A DNA stretch of 5,412 nucleotides from Flexistipes sp041694215 (GCA_041694215.1 JASMTO010000242.1:1-5412), one strand, 5' to 3'. Counted from the stretch's first letter, positions 1 through 5,412 are shown. Numbers and translations are program-made. The notes: generated by a model from the sequence alone, not told the origin.

Positions 1-1
1 T

Positions 2-631
2 GAATTTGAAAATTTTTCAAAAGAACTTGGTGTGGGATTATCTTTTAGCCCCATGTCCCCTGCTGAACCGTTAGGTGTGACAGGTTTTGATGTGGCAGCA
101 GAGCTAGTAATCACTGACATTAGTGATGATGAAAAATATTGGAAGGCACTGGTGGAAGATGGAGATCCTACAGGCGTTTTGGTTGCACCAAGAATCCATG
201 TCCAAAAAGGTTTACCTTTCAAGATAGATATAGGAGCGATGTATTCCCAAGTTCCTGATTCCAATATTAAAATATGGGGATTGGAACTAAAATATGCCAT
301 TCTAAAGGGAAATGCCATTGTTCCAGCTTTAAGTATAAGAGGAACGTACAGCAGACTTGAGGGGGTTGATGATTTAGACATGGATACTCAGTCAGGAGAG
401 ATTCTCTTAAGCAAAGGTTTTCTTATGCTGACACCTTATGTTGGCTTCTCAACACTAAGAGTCAATGCTAGTGAAAATTCAGATGTGGTGGATTTAAGCG
501 ATGTGCATGAAATTATTTACAGAGGTCTTGCTGGCATCCAAATATCCCCTGTTCCCTTTTTTGTTATTAACTTTGAAGCAAGTATAGGTGAGGCAACTCA
601 ATACGGGATGAAAGCAGGGATAAGATTTTAG
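2..631 (+). CDS. Outer-membrane beta-barrel-like protein, 3' part (5' end outside window)
   Basis: The reading frame is open from base 2 to a TAG at 629-631, giving 209 visible residues. A GTG at 32 could serve as a start, but in-frame codons before it (EFENFSKELG) continue the protein without a stop and no signal peptide follows the GTG, so I read this as a gene cut by the window edge. The visible part has several stretches of alternating polar and apolar residues of strand length, such as VPALSIRGTYSRL, LTPYVGFSTLRVNA and FFVINFEASIGEA, separated by acidic loops. It ends in GMKAGIRF with a terminal Phe, the usual outer-membrane barrel assembly signal. The likely location is the outer membrane; substrate or role is unknown. 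It lies 1 bp before nadB on the same strand. Barrel assignment is inference from pattern; I do not recognise the specific family. Confidence 0.72.
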   Translation, partial: EFENFSKELGVGLSFSPMSPAEPLGVTGFDVAAELVITDISDDEKYWKALVEDGDPTGVLVAPRIHVQKGLPFKIDIGAMYSQVPDSNIKIWGLELKYAILKGNAIVPALSIRGTYSRLEGVDDLDMDTQSGEILLSKGFLMLTPYVGFSTLRVNASENSDVVDLSDVHEIIYRGLAGIQISPVPFFVINFEASIGEATQYGMKAGIRF

Positions 632-632
632 T

Positions 633-2198
633 ATGAAAACATTCAGTTATGATTACCTTGTTTTGGGCAGTGGAGTAGCTGGGCTCAGAGCTGCTATGGA
701 ACTGGCAGGATACGGAAATACTGCATTAATAACAAAAGCTGCAATCGGTGAAAGCAATTCTGAATATGCCCAGGGAGGCGTCGCGGTAGTTATGTCCGAT
801 GATGATGACATATACCTGCATTTTGAAGATACTATAAAAGCTGGAGACGGGCTCTGTGATAGGGACGCGGTGTTCACCCTGGTGGATGAGGGTTCAAGAT
901 ATATTAAAGAGCTTATAACTTTCGGGGCACAATTCGATATGCATGAAGGAGTACTGGATTTCACCAAAGAAGCAGCCCACAGTGTAAACAGAATTATCCA
1001 TGCAAAAGGTGATGCCACCGGTCATGAGATAGTGAGAACGTTGAAACAGGAAGTATCGAAAAAAAACAACATTAATAAATTTGAAAATGTCTTTGCCGTA
1101 GATCTTATTCTCAAAGACAACAAGGCAACCGGCCTATTGGCATTGGATGGGCAAACAAATGAAGAAATGATTTTTAACACCAAAGCAATTATCCTTGCCA
1201 CTGGGGGCTCCGGACAACTTTTCAAAAGGACAACAAATCCAGCTGTAGCAACAGGTGACGGAATAGCAATATCGTTTAGGGCTGGTGCGTGCCAAAAGGA
1301 TCTGGAATTTTACCAATTCCATCCCACAGCACTCACGATAGAGAATGCCCCTGCTTTCCTATTGAGTGAATCGATGCGAGGTGAAGGCGGTATTTTGCGT
1401 AATACTAATGGTGAAACGTTTTGTCAGAAATACCATCCTAAGGGTGAGCTGGCGCCAAGAGATATTGTGAGCAGAGCAATTTTTTTCGAGATGCAGCAAA
1501 CGGATTCAACCTTTGTATACCTTGATATGACAGGTCTTAATAGCGATTACGTAAAAAACAGATTCCCTAAAATATATTCCACCTGCCTTGAATATGGCTT
1601 GGATATTACAAAAGAGTATATACCGGTCAGCCCAGCTGCCCACTATTATATGGGGGGAGTGGAAACAGATCTCTGGGGCAGAACAACTGTTGAAGGATTA
1701 TACGCTGCAGGGGAAACAGCTTGTACCGGCGTGCACGGTGCAAACAGGCTTGCCAGCAATTCCCTTTTAGAAGGGGTTGTCTTTGGAGGAAGAAGTGCTA
1801 AGGCTGCAATAGTGGATACGAAGCATATGTCTATCCCTGAAAATATACCAGATAAAAAGGACGGTATTGACCTATCTGAAAAGTACGAAGAATACTTAAA
1901 AAGCATTCAAGAGACAATGTGGGAAAATGTAGGCGTTGTCAGGAATTTCAGTTCCCTCACCAAAGCTTTGAGTTTTTTTAATAAAAATTTAGACCCTATC
2001 TTAAACAAGCAGCCGCTAAATCAAAAAACAGGGGAAATCATAAATATGCTGTATGTGGGCAAGTTAATGTCCATTGCTGCTGTTAGTAGAGAAGGGAGCA
2101 GAGGTGCCCATTACCGGGATGATTACCCGGAAAAAACAGATGAAAATTTTCACATTACATTTAATTATGGCAAATTTAGTCCCATTATCAGACGATAA
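633..2198 (+). CDS. nadB: L-aspartate oxidase NadB
   Basis: NadB is the FAD enzyme that oxidises L-aspartate to iminoaspartate, which quinolinate synthase NadA then uses in de novo NAD synthesis in the cytoplasm. The 521 residues match the usual NadB length. The N-terminal dinucleotide-binding GSGVAG is at residues 12-17, followed by the family motif SEYAQGG (43-49). Residues equivalent to the E. coli active site are present: Glu113 in KEAAH, His230 in QFHPT, Arg276 in APRDIVSR, His337 in PAAHYYMGG and Arg372 in GANRLASNSLLEG. The C-terminal helical domain ends with SREGSRGAHYRDDYPEK (485-501). These motifs separate it from succinate dehydrogenase and fumarate reductase flavoproteins, which it otherwise resembles. 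The ATG sits 1 bp after the preceding stop; a weak AGGGA at 616-620 lies 12 bp upstream, so translation may be coupled. No nadA or nadC is visible here. Confidence 0.97.
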   Translation: MKTFSYDYLVLGSGVAGLRAAMELAGYGNTALITKAAIGESNSEYAQGGVAVVMSDDDDIYLHFEDTIKAGDGLCDRDAVFTLVDEGSRYIKELITFGAQFDMHEGVLDFTKEAAHSVNRIIHAKGDATGHEIVRTLKQEVSKKNNINKFENVFAVDLILKDNKATGLLALDGQTNEEMIFNTKAIILATGGSGQLFKRTTNPAVATGDGIAISFRAGACQKDLEFYQFHPTALTIENAPAFLLSESMRGEGGILRNTNGETFCQKYHPKGELAPRDIVSRAIFFEMQQTDSTFVYLDMTGLNSDYVKNRFPKIYSTCLEYGLDITKEYIPVSPAAHYYMGGVETDLWGRTTVEGLYAAGETACTGVHGANRLASNSLLEGVVFGGRSAKAAIVDTKHMSIPENIPDKKDGIDLSEKYEEYLKSIQETMWENVGVVRNFSSLTKALSFFNKNLDPILNKQPLNQKTGEIINMLYVGKLMSIAAVSREGSRGAHYRDDYPEKTDENFHITFNYGKFSPIIRR

Positions 2199-2859
2199 AA
2201 AACCTTTTGTCACAGCTGACGGTTCCATATCCTATTATAATCTCACATATTGTGAAGCTTATCACGCCAAATCAGTAGGTGCATACACAGAGAGCCTTCA
2301 CAAATACGTTTATGCTTCCGGTATATTAGATCTGCTCAAGAAAAGACCCGTCTGGCTTTTGGATATATGCTTTGGTCTCGGATACAATATTGCCGTTTTG
2401 ATAAATGAGTATTTAAAAAAAACGAATTTGAACAAACTGAATATTTTAAGTATTGAAAAAGATCCAGGTGTAGTAGAGCTGGTAAAAAATATGCATTTTT
2501 TATGGCCGGTAAATGCGTATAACGTGCTGAGAAAACTATTAGACAACAAAAATCATCAAGGTATATCTTTTAATCTGATTATTGACGATCTCATTTATGT
2601 TTTAAAATATCTTGATTTTCAATTTGATATAATCTTTTTTGATCCTTTTAGCAAAAGCAAAAATCCTGAAATATGGAATGCCCATGTTTTTGAGAAATTA
2701 TATTCCCTTCTTAGAAATGACGGAAATATTGTAACGTACGCATGCAGCAAAAAAATAAGGGAGGAATTCCAGAAATCTGGATTTATCTGCTATGATACCG
2801 ACAATTTACCTTCAGATTTCCAAAAAGGCACACGCCTGGAAAAAAATACCCGATACTAA
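2167..2859 (+). CDS. Stand-alone MnmC/DUF752-like SAM-dependent methyltransferase
   Basis: This is a probable class I methyltransferase of the MnmC N-terminal type (DUF752, Methyltransf_30), which methylates the aminomethyl group on wobble uridine 34 of some tRNAs. From the ATG at 2167 it has 230 residues. The SAM-binding motif LLDICFGLGYN is at 64-74, an acidic strand end SIEKDP at 95-100, and the family motif FFDPFSKSKNPEIW at 157-170, followed by YSLLRNDGNIVTYACSKKIR. The FAD oxidase half found in E. coli MnmC is absent; Aquifex DUF752 works as a methyltransferase without it. The start is uncertain: 2167 overlaps nadB by 32 bp and gives a family-like N-terminus (LVPLSDDKK) but has no clear ribosome site. 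ATG 2140, with GGAAAA upstream, or ATG 2119 are alternatives. The gene is followed by the repeat region. The family call is firm; the tRNA substrate is inferred. Confidence 0.85.
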   Translation: MANLVPLSDDKKPFVTADGSISYYNLTYCEAYHAKSVGAYTESLHKYVYASGILDLLKKRPVWLLDICFGLGYNIAVLINEYLKKTNLNKLNILSIEKDPGVVELVKNMHFLWPVNAYNVLRKLLDNKNHQGISFNLIIDDLIYVLKYLDFQFDIIFFDPFSKSKNPEIWNAHVFEKLYSLLRNDGNIVTYACSKKIREEFQKSGFICYDTDNLPSDFQKGTRLEKNTRY

Positions 2860-2886
2860 AACAGCCACCTGCCCTCCCCGGGTTTA

Positions 2887-2921
2887 GTTCAATGTTCAAT
2901 GTTCAGCGTTCAACGTTTTAA
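2887..2921. repeat. 7-bp tandem repeat array, GTTCAAY type
   Basis: Five head-to-tail heptamers can be read directly: GTTCAAT (2887-2893), GTTCAAT (2894-2900), GTTCAGC (2901-2907), GTTCAAC (2908-2914) and a decayed GTTTTAA (2915-2921). The array starts 27 bp after the methyltransferase stop and does not continue into coding sequence. Function is unknown. It may be slipped-strand or mobile-element-like debris. Confidence 0.85.
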
Positions 2922-2981
2922 CTTCTGTTAACGTCAAACAACATCCAACAACCTCTAACTACCAAGCCCACAACGTTTTAA
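2911..2981. repeat. 11-bp direct repeat, two copies 60 bp apart
   Basis: The sequence CAACGTTTTAA occurs at 2911-2921 and again at 2971-2981, with starts exactly 60 bp apart. The span between contains the first 10-bp repeat cluster. Each copy includes the palindrome AACGTT. This may be a trace of segmental duplication; it is AT-rich, so chance cannot be fully excluded. Confidence 0.6.
2934..2963. repeat. 10-bp degenerate tandem repeat, cluster 1 (three units)
   Basis: Three adjoining decamers are seen: TCAAACAACA (2934-2943), TCCAACAACC (2944-2953) and TCTAACTACC (2954-2963). The consensus TCYAACWACC is shared with the second cluster at 3110-3139, in the same orientation. The unit is far too short for CRISPR and has no spacers. 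Function unknown. Confidence 0.75.
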
Positions 2982-3060
2982 TATCTATAGTTATTAGCAT
3001 CGTTAATCACGAATGCTTTGCTTCAAATAACCAATGCACAATCTTGTGTGCTCGGCTGGC

Positions 3061-3108
3061 GCCTCAACTACCCCATTGAAATAGGCTTACGCATTTCACG
3101 GGGCAGGC
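3061..3108. repeat. REP-like imperfect palindrome
   Basis: An imperfect inverted repeat folds as GCCT (3061-3064), CCCC (3071-3074) and GAAAT (3078-3082) pairing with ATTTC (3093-3097), GGGG (3100-3103) and AGGC (3105-3108) around a 10-base loop at 3083-3092. Both arms are richer in GC than the surroundings. Structure and position in a convergent gap fit repetitive extragenic palindromes, which are often spread by RAYT (Y1 transposase) enzymes. It could also act as a bidirectional transcription block, although no run of T follows it. The stem is seen directly; the REP assignment is inference. Confidence 0.6.
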
Positions 3109-3109
3109 C

Positions 3110-3139
3110 TCTAACTACTTCTAACTACCTCCAACTTCC
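3110..3139. repeat. 10-bp degenerate tandem repeat, cluster 2 (three units)
   Basis: Three adjoining decamers are seen: TCTAACTACT (3110-3119), TCTAACTACC (3120-3129) and TCCAACTTCC (3130-3139). They begin one base after the REP-like palindrome. The last base is also the final base of the minus-strand lipoprotein stop codon, so the array reaches exactly to the gene end. Two units share TCTAACTAC with the last unit of cluster 1. Confidence 0.75.
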
Positions 3140-3573
3140 TACTTTAAAAACAATATCACAGAATCCTCTCTCATATACTCTTCCGACAGTTCTCCAGTTG
3201 GATCGAGGAAATCATCCTCCGGAGATAGATAATACCTATAATTCATCTTAATCTGATTAACATCATCAGGAATAGTAAACTCAACCTTTTCAGTACTCAA
3301 ATGTTTTAAGTTACCTATATATAAATAATTTTCCGCATTCTTTGTATTTATATACATAGCGAGATTTGACATATACATATTAGATGTATTTTTAACGGTC
3401 ATATCCACAACTGTGAAATTGCCCTCTTTGCGTACATTATAAAAAAAACTTAGATTTTCAGTCCGTTGAACATGAGCATATTCATTTCTTAACGATACAT
3501 CCGTTTTAAATCCAAAACTGAAGTGGCAAGCAACTACAGTAGCCGCAGTTAAAACGAGTAAAAAATATTTCAT
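3139..3573 (-). CDS. Small putative lipoprotein
   Basis: The 144-residue product starts with a short signal, one Lys then a hydrophobic run, ending in a plausible lipobox VVAC with Cys16, so it is probably lipid-anchored in the envelope. The mature part looks beta-rich: FFYNVRKEG, FTVVDMTVKNTSNMYMSN, AENYLYIGNLKHL and KVEFTIPD, then an acidic tail with YYLSPEDDFLDPTGELSEEY. The VKNTS...NL...YIGNL...VEFTIPD layout recalls small immunoglobulin-like sandwich domains such as FxLYD or DUF3426, but this is a loose resemblance. I do not recognise a family. The ATG overlaps the stop of the HDOD gene in an ATGA, suggesting translational coupling, and it is the last gene of the operon. Its TAG stop abuts the 10-bp repeat cluster, so the extreme C-terminus may have been altered by repeat growth. 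Confidence 0.8.
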   Translation of the reverse strand: MKYFLLVLTAATVVACHFSFGFKTDVSLRNEYAHVQRTENLSFFYNVRKEGNFTVVDMTVKNTSNMYMSNLAMYINTKNAENYLYIGNLKHLSTEKVEFTIPDDVNQIKMNYRYYLSPEDDFLDPTGELSEEYMREDSVILFLK

Positions 3574-4397
3574 AAATTAAATATCTCCTTTTCATTTTCA
3601 AAAATTTCGAAAAAAAAGTTTTCACATTCCCCCAGTGTTTCATTATCAATTTCCAGCATTTTTTCATAATAGCATTTATCAATATTTCGTGTCACACCAA
3701 TGCCATTCATTTTTGCAAAATTATGGGCATAGCACACAACTTTAGATAGAAAGCTGTTACCTGTATTGTCCGGTTTGTGGTGGAAAGCAATGCCGTTTTT
3801 ATAAAAGATGGGAAGATTCCATTTTTTCATTAAGTAGGCACCCACATCCGTATGTGTGAAACCCAACCGCTCTGATTCCATATCATAAACAGAATGATTG
3901 TCATTAAATGCATCTGCCAGCAAATTTTCATATTCCGGCATATTTTTTAACATAATAATCTGCCCCAAATCATGCAATAAACCTACTAAAAAAGCTTCTT
4001 CAGCCATCTTTTTATCAATATCCAAAACTATTATTCGGGAAAATATTGCCGTTGCCATAGAGTGTTCCCATATTTTATTATCAAAAAAAGGTGTATTGCT
4101 CCCAGTAAAAAGTGATTTAGTAGAAAGTGTAATAACAAGATTTTTTACATTTTTTATTCCAAGAAATGATATAGCCTGAGTCAAATTGGTAATATCACTT
4201 TTGGGTGCAAACAATGCCGAATTAGCCATTTTAAGGATACTTGCAGCAACACTGGGATCTTTGGAAATAACCCTGATAAGCTCAGCAAAACGAAAATCCG
4301 GATTTTCCAAAATATTAATTACTTTTGAAGCCACCTGCGGCATAGGGGGAATATCCGTGATTTTCTCAAAAATTTGTTCTTCTTTGCCTGCCATCAT
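3570..4397 (-). CDS. HDOD-domain signalling protein
   Basis: This is a 275-residue protein made almost entirely of one HDOD domain, a relative of HD phosphohydrolases found in bacterial signalling and often of unknown reaction. The N-terminal helix bundle carries ITDIPPMPQVASKVINIL (13-30) and SKDPSVAASILKMANSALF (45-63), both typical of the family. Histidines of the HD-like core are kept: WEHS (His112), GLLHDLG (His142-Asp143), HTDVGAYLMKKWNLP (His182) and FHHKP (His206-His207). Many HDOD proteins have lost some of these, so metal binding and even catalysis are possible here. There is no signal peptide, membrane segment, receiver or GGDEF domain; it is cytoplasmic. A second ATG follows directly at 4394, so the protein may begin one residue later. 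It starts 2 bp after the coiled-coil gene and overlaps the lipoprotein gene by 4 bp. The signal and partner are unknown. Confidence 0.93.
   Translation of the reverse strand: MMAGKEEQIFEKITDIPPMPQVASKVINILENPDFRFAELIRVISKDPSVAASILKMANSALFAPKSDITNLTQAISFLGIKNVKNLVITLSTKSLFTGSNTPFFDNKIWEHSMATAIFSRIIVLDIDKKMAEEAFLVGLLHDLGQIIMLKNMPEYENLLADAFNDNHSVYDMESERLGFTHTDVGAYLMKKWNLPIFYKNGIAFHHKPDNTGNSFLSKVVCYAHNFAKMNGIGVTRNIDKCYYEKMLEIDNETLGECENFFFEIFENEKEIFNL
3585..3590 (-). promoter_or_regulatory. Ribosome binding site of the lipoprotein gene
   Basis: AAGGAG on the minus strand lies 11 bases before the ATG at 3573, inside the last codons of the HDOD gene. The spacing is slightly long, but the match supports the start that makes the ATGA overlap. 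Confidence 0.6.
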
Positions 4398-4399
4398 AA

Positions 4400-4792
4400 C
4401 TATTCATTACTCTCTTTTTGTTGTTTTTCTCCATTGTAACCACGTGATTCATCTGAGTAGTCCGTTTTTATATAGTTTTCACCAAAATAGCTACCGTCCT
4501 CGGCATCATCTTTAAGTTTTTTCAATTCCTCGATTTCATTTTCAAGATCAAATATTTTTTTCTCAAGCTCAAAAATAACATTATATTCATCATTTAAAAA
4601 TTTGTGCTCAATTTCACCATTTTTAATTAACTGAAAAGCTTTTTTACCAAGAGATGTATATTTGTCATCAACCTTTTTTTTCAAACCTGCAATCTCAATA
4701 CGGAGCTTACTAATTCTCGTAAATTTCTTAACCTCTTTTTTACTCTTCTCAAAGGTAGTCTTGAACCATTCTTTACTTTCATTATTTTTCAT
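4400..4792 (-). CDS. Small charged coiled-coil protein
   Basis: The 130-residue product is mostly charged alpha helix with heptad-like spacing in two stretches, about 12-55 and 62-95 (for example NVIFELEKKIFDLENEIEEL). They are joined by a short turn near KNGEI. The tail after about residue 97 is acidic, Tyr- and Gly-containing and probably disordered. There is no signal peptide or membrane helix, so it is cytoplasmic. The segment LRIEIAGLKKKVDDKYTSLG (30-49) resembles short helical proteins found near zinc-ribbon genes in deltaproteobacteria-like genomes; that is recollection, not a search. I choose ATG 4792 over GTG 4795 because AAGGAGG sits 5 bases before the ATG but only 2 before the GTG. 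It lies 10 bp after the zinc-ribbon gene and 2 bp before the HDOD gene. Possibly an adaptor or oligomerisation partner; function unknown. Confidence 0.8.
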   Translation of the reverse strand: MKNNESKEWFKTTFEKSKKEVKKFTRISKLRIEIAGLKKKVDDKYTSLGKKAFQLIKNGEIEHKFLNDEYNVIFELEKKIFDLENEIEELKKLKDDAEDGSYFGENYIKTDYSDESRGYNGEKQQKESNE

Positions 4793-4797
4793 CACTT

Positions 4798-4804
4798 CCT
4801 CCTT
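4798..4804 (-). promoter_or_regulatory. Strong ribosome binding site deciding the coiled-coil gene start
   Basis: AAGGAGG on the minus strand partly overlaps the TAA stop of the zinc-ribbon gene (4803-4805). It is five bases from ATG 4792, which makes that start better than the adjacent in-frame GTG at 4795. Confidence 0.75.
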
Positions 4805-5219
4805 AATTTTGTATTAAATCATCAATCTTTAACTTCTGCAGATACAAAAAACCCAACAGAACAATGTTCACAATAAAGGAAAACAGAAAAAGAACAACCC
4901 ATGATTTGCAGGAACTTGATTTGCCAGGGGTAGTAACTGTTGAAGCCGGTGTAAACTCACCCATAGGGGAATCGATAATTTTCATCCACGGCATATTTTC
5001 TGCAGAGATATAATCAACCTTCAAAAATCTGCCTGTTTTTAATCCTGCCTTCACATCGTTAAAAGGAATATCTTTTATAAGTACCCCATTTAATAACTTG
5101 ATATCAAATGTATCAGGGGTTTTTTTCATATTATAAGATTCACCACAAGATGGACAGGTAAATGTTTTTTTATTTTTAGTTTCAAAATCCACATTGCAAA
5201 TGCGACATATAACTTTCAT
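4803..5219 (-). CDS. Zinc-ribbon protein with one C-terminal membrane helix
   Basis: The 138-residue product opens with a zinc ribbon: CRIC (Cys5, Cys8) and CPSC (Cys22, Cys25), 13 residues apart. A middle domain, about 38-83, reads FDIKLLNGVLIKDIPFNDVKAG...GRFLKVDYISAENMPWMKI. Its pattern of a short strand, a helix, G-R-hydrophobic, D-x-hydrophobic-S and a final P-W resembles GYF_2/DUF4339-like domains common behind zinc ribbons; this is pattern inference. A Ser/Thr/Pro linker leads to one hydrophobic helix, about 106-127, and a short tail. With no signal peptide, the ribbon and middle domain probably face the cytoplasm, tail-anchored in the inner membrane. It starts 10 bp after ubiX. Role unknown; it could sense or recruit partners at the membrane, perhaps with the coiled-coil and HDOD proteins encoded next. 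Confidence 0.85.
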   Translation of the reverse strand: MKVICRICNVDFETKNKKTFTCPSCGESYNMKKTPDTFDIKLLNGVLIKDIPFNDVKAGLKTGRFLKVDYISAENMPWMKIIDSPMGEFTPASTVTTPGKSSSCKSWVVLFLFSFIVNIVLLGFLYLQKLKIDDLIQN

Positions 5220-5222
5220 AGG

Positions 5223-5231
5223 CCCCCCTTT
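5223..5231 (-). promoter_or_regulatory. G-run ribosome binding site of the zinc-ribbon gene
   Basis: The minus strand reads AAAGGGGGG between the ubiX stop and the ATG at 5219, overlapping the TAA at 5230-5232. It is G-rich rather than a canonical AGGAGG but well placed. A six-base homopolymer in an AT-rich genome is unusual. Confidence 0.5.
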
Positions 5232-5412
5232 ACGTCCATCTTTTAAACAAACTGTGATCTATACCTACTATATCAAAAATTTTGCCCACAATAAAGTTAA
5301 CCATATCGTCAATAGTTACTGGCTTATAATAAAATGCTGGTGAAGCTGGCATAATGATAGCACCAATTTCTGAAAGATAAAGCATGTTTTTCAAATGAAT
5401 GGAATTATATGG
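5230..5412 (-). CDS. ubiX: Flavin prenyltransferase UbiX, C-terminal part (5' end outside window)
   Basis: Sixty C-terminal codons and a TAA are visible, beginning PYNSIHLKNMLYLSEIGA at the window edge. UbiX joins dimethylallyl phosphate to FMN to make prenylated FMN, the cofactor of UbiD-type decarboxylases. The segment matches the family's end: IHLKNM, SEIGAIIMPASPAFYYKP (the P-x-x-P-A-F-Y block of the active-site region), TIDDMVNFIVGKIFDIVGI and the terminal HSLFKRW. The flavin-binding N-terminal half lies outside the window, so intactness cannot be judged. Whether it serves ubiquinone or menaquinone synthesis or degradation of aromatics depends on a UbiD partner not seen here. It is the first visible gene of the minus-strand operon, 10 bp before the zinc-ribbon gene. 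Confidence 0.93.
   Translation of the reverse strand, partial: PYNSIHLKNMLYLSEIGAIIMPASPAFYYKPVTIDDMVNFIVGKIFDIVGIDHSLFKRWT

Noticed and set aside
32..34. GTG as the true start of the first gene
   Set aside because: The frame stays open to the window edge with protein-like sequence before it, and no signal peptide follows the GTG, which an outer-membrane protein would need.
653..1906. Minus-strand open frames inside nadB
   Set aside because: They lie entirely antisense to a gene with clear catalytic motifs and have no domain or ribosome site of their own.
2914..2933. Small hairpin CGTT..AAC TTCT GTT AACG as a terminator
   Set aside because: The stem is short, bulged and AT-rich, with no run of T after it on either strand.
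3035..3052. Hairpin around CACAATCTTGTG
   Set aside because: The stem is only five pairs with a two-base loop, too small to support a functional call.
2887..3139. Possible CRISPR array
   Set aside because: Units are 7 or 10 bp, contiguous and without unique spacers, and no cas gene is visible.
3018..3251. 77-codon plus-strand open frame in the repeat region
   Set aside because: It runs through the REP-like palindrome and 10-bp cluster, then antisense over the end of the lipoprotein gene. It has no ribosome site or recognisable domain, and its composition is repeat-driven.
3898..4515. Plus-strand open frames over the HDOD and coiled-coil genes
   Set aside because: They are antisense shadows of the well-supported minus-strand operon; their hydrophobic composition comes from the opposite strand's codons.

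Overview
This AT-rich window is ordinary chromosomal sequence from a Gram-negative bacterium. Evidence for that is an outer-membrane barrel with a terminal Phe, a lipoprotein, an NAD biosynthesis gene and a flavin prenyltransferase. Gene content and protein style resemble Deferribacterota or deltaproteobacteria-like lineages, but this is an impression from memory and not a database result. Genes are tightly packed in two convergent blocks that meet at a repeat-rich intergenic region.

Left block, plus strand, about 2-2859. It holds the 3' part of an outer-membrane beta-barrel-like protein, then after 1 bp nadB (L-aspartate oxidase, complete, with its catalytic residues). A stand-alone MnmC/DUF752-type methyltransferase follows and overlaps the end of nadB. 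The three look co-transcribed, though their functions (envelope, NAD synthesis, probable tRNA wobble-base modification) are not obviously linked.

Central convergent gap, 2860-3138. No credible gene is seen. The gap is a mosaic of short repeats: a 7-bp tandem array (2887-2921), two three-unit clusters of a degenerate 10-bp repeat (2934-2963 and 3110-3139), an 11-bp direct repeat spaced exactly 60 bp apart, and an imperfect REP-like palindrome (3061-3108) lying against the second 10-bp cluster. This is the most unusual part of the window.

Right block, minus strand, 5412 down to 3139. It reads in transcription order: the 3' end of ubiX (flavin prenyltransferase), a zinc-ribbon protein with one C-terminal membrane helix, a small charged coiled-coil protein, an HDOD-domain signalling protein, and a small putative lipoprotein. 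Junctions are 10 bp, 10 bp, 2 bp and a 4-bp ATGA overlap, so this is very likely one operon. The four genes after ubiX form an uncharacterised set joining a membrane-anchored zinc ribbon, a coiled coil, an HD-type output domain and a lipoprotein. It may be a small sensory or envelope module, but the sequence does not prove a function.
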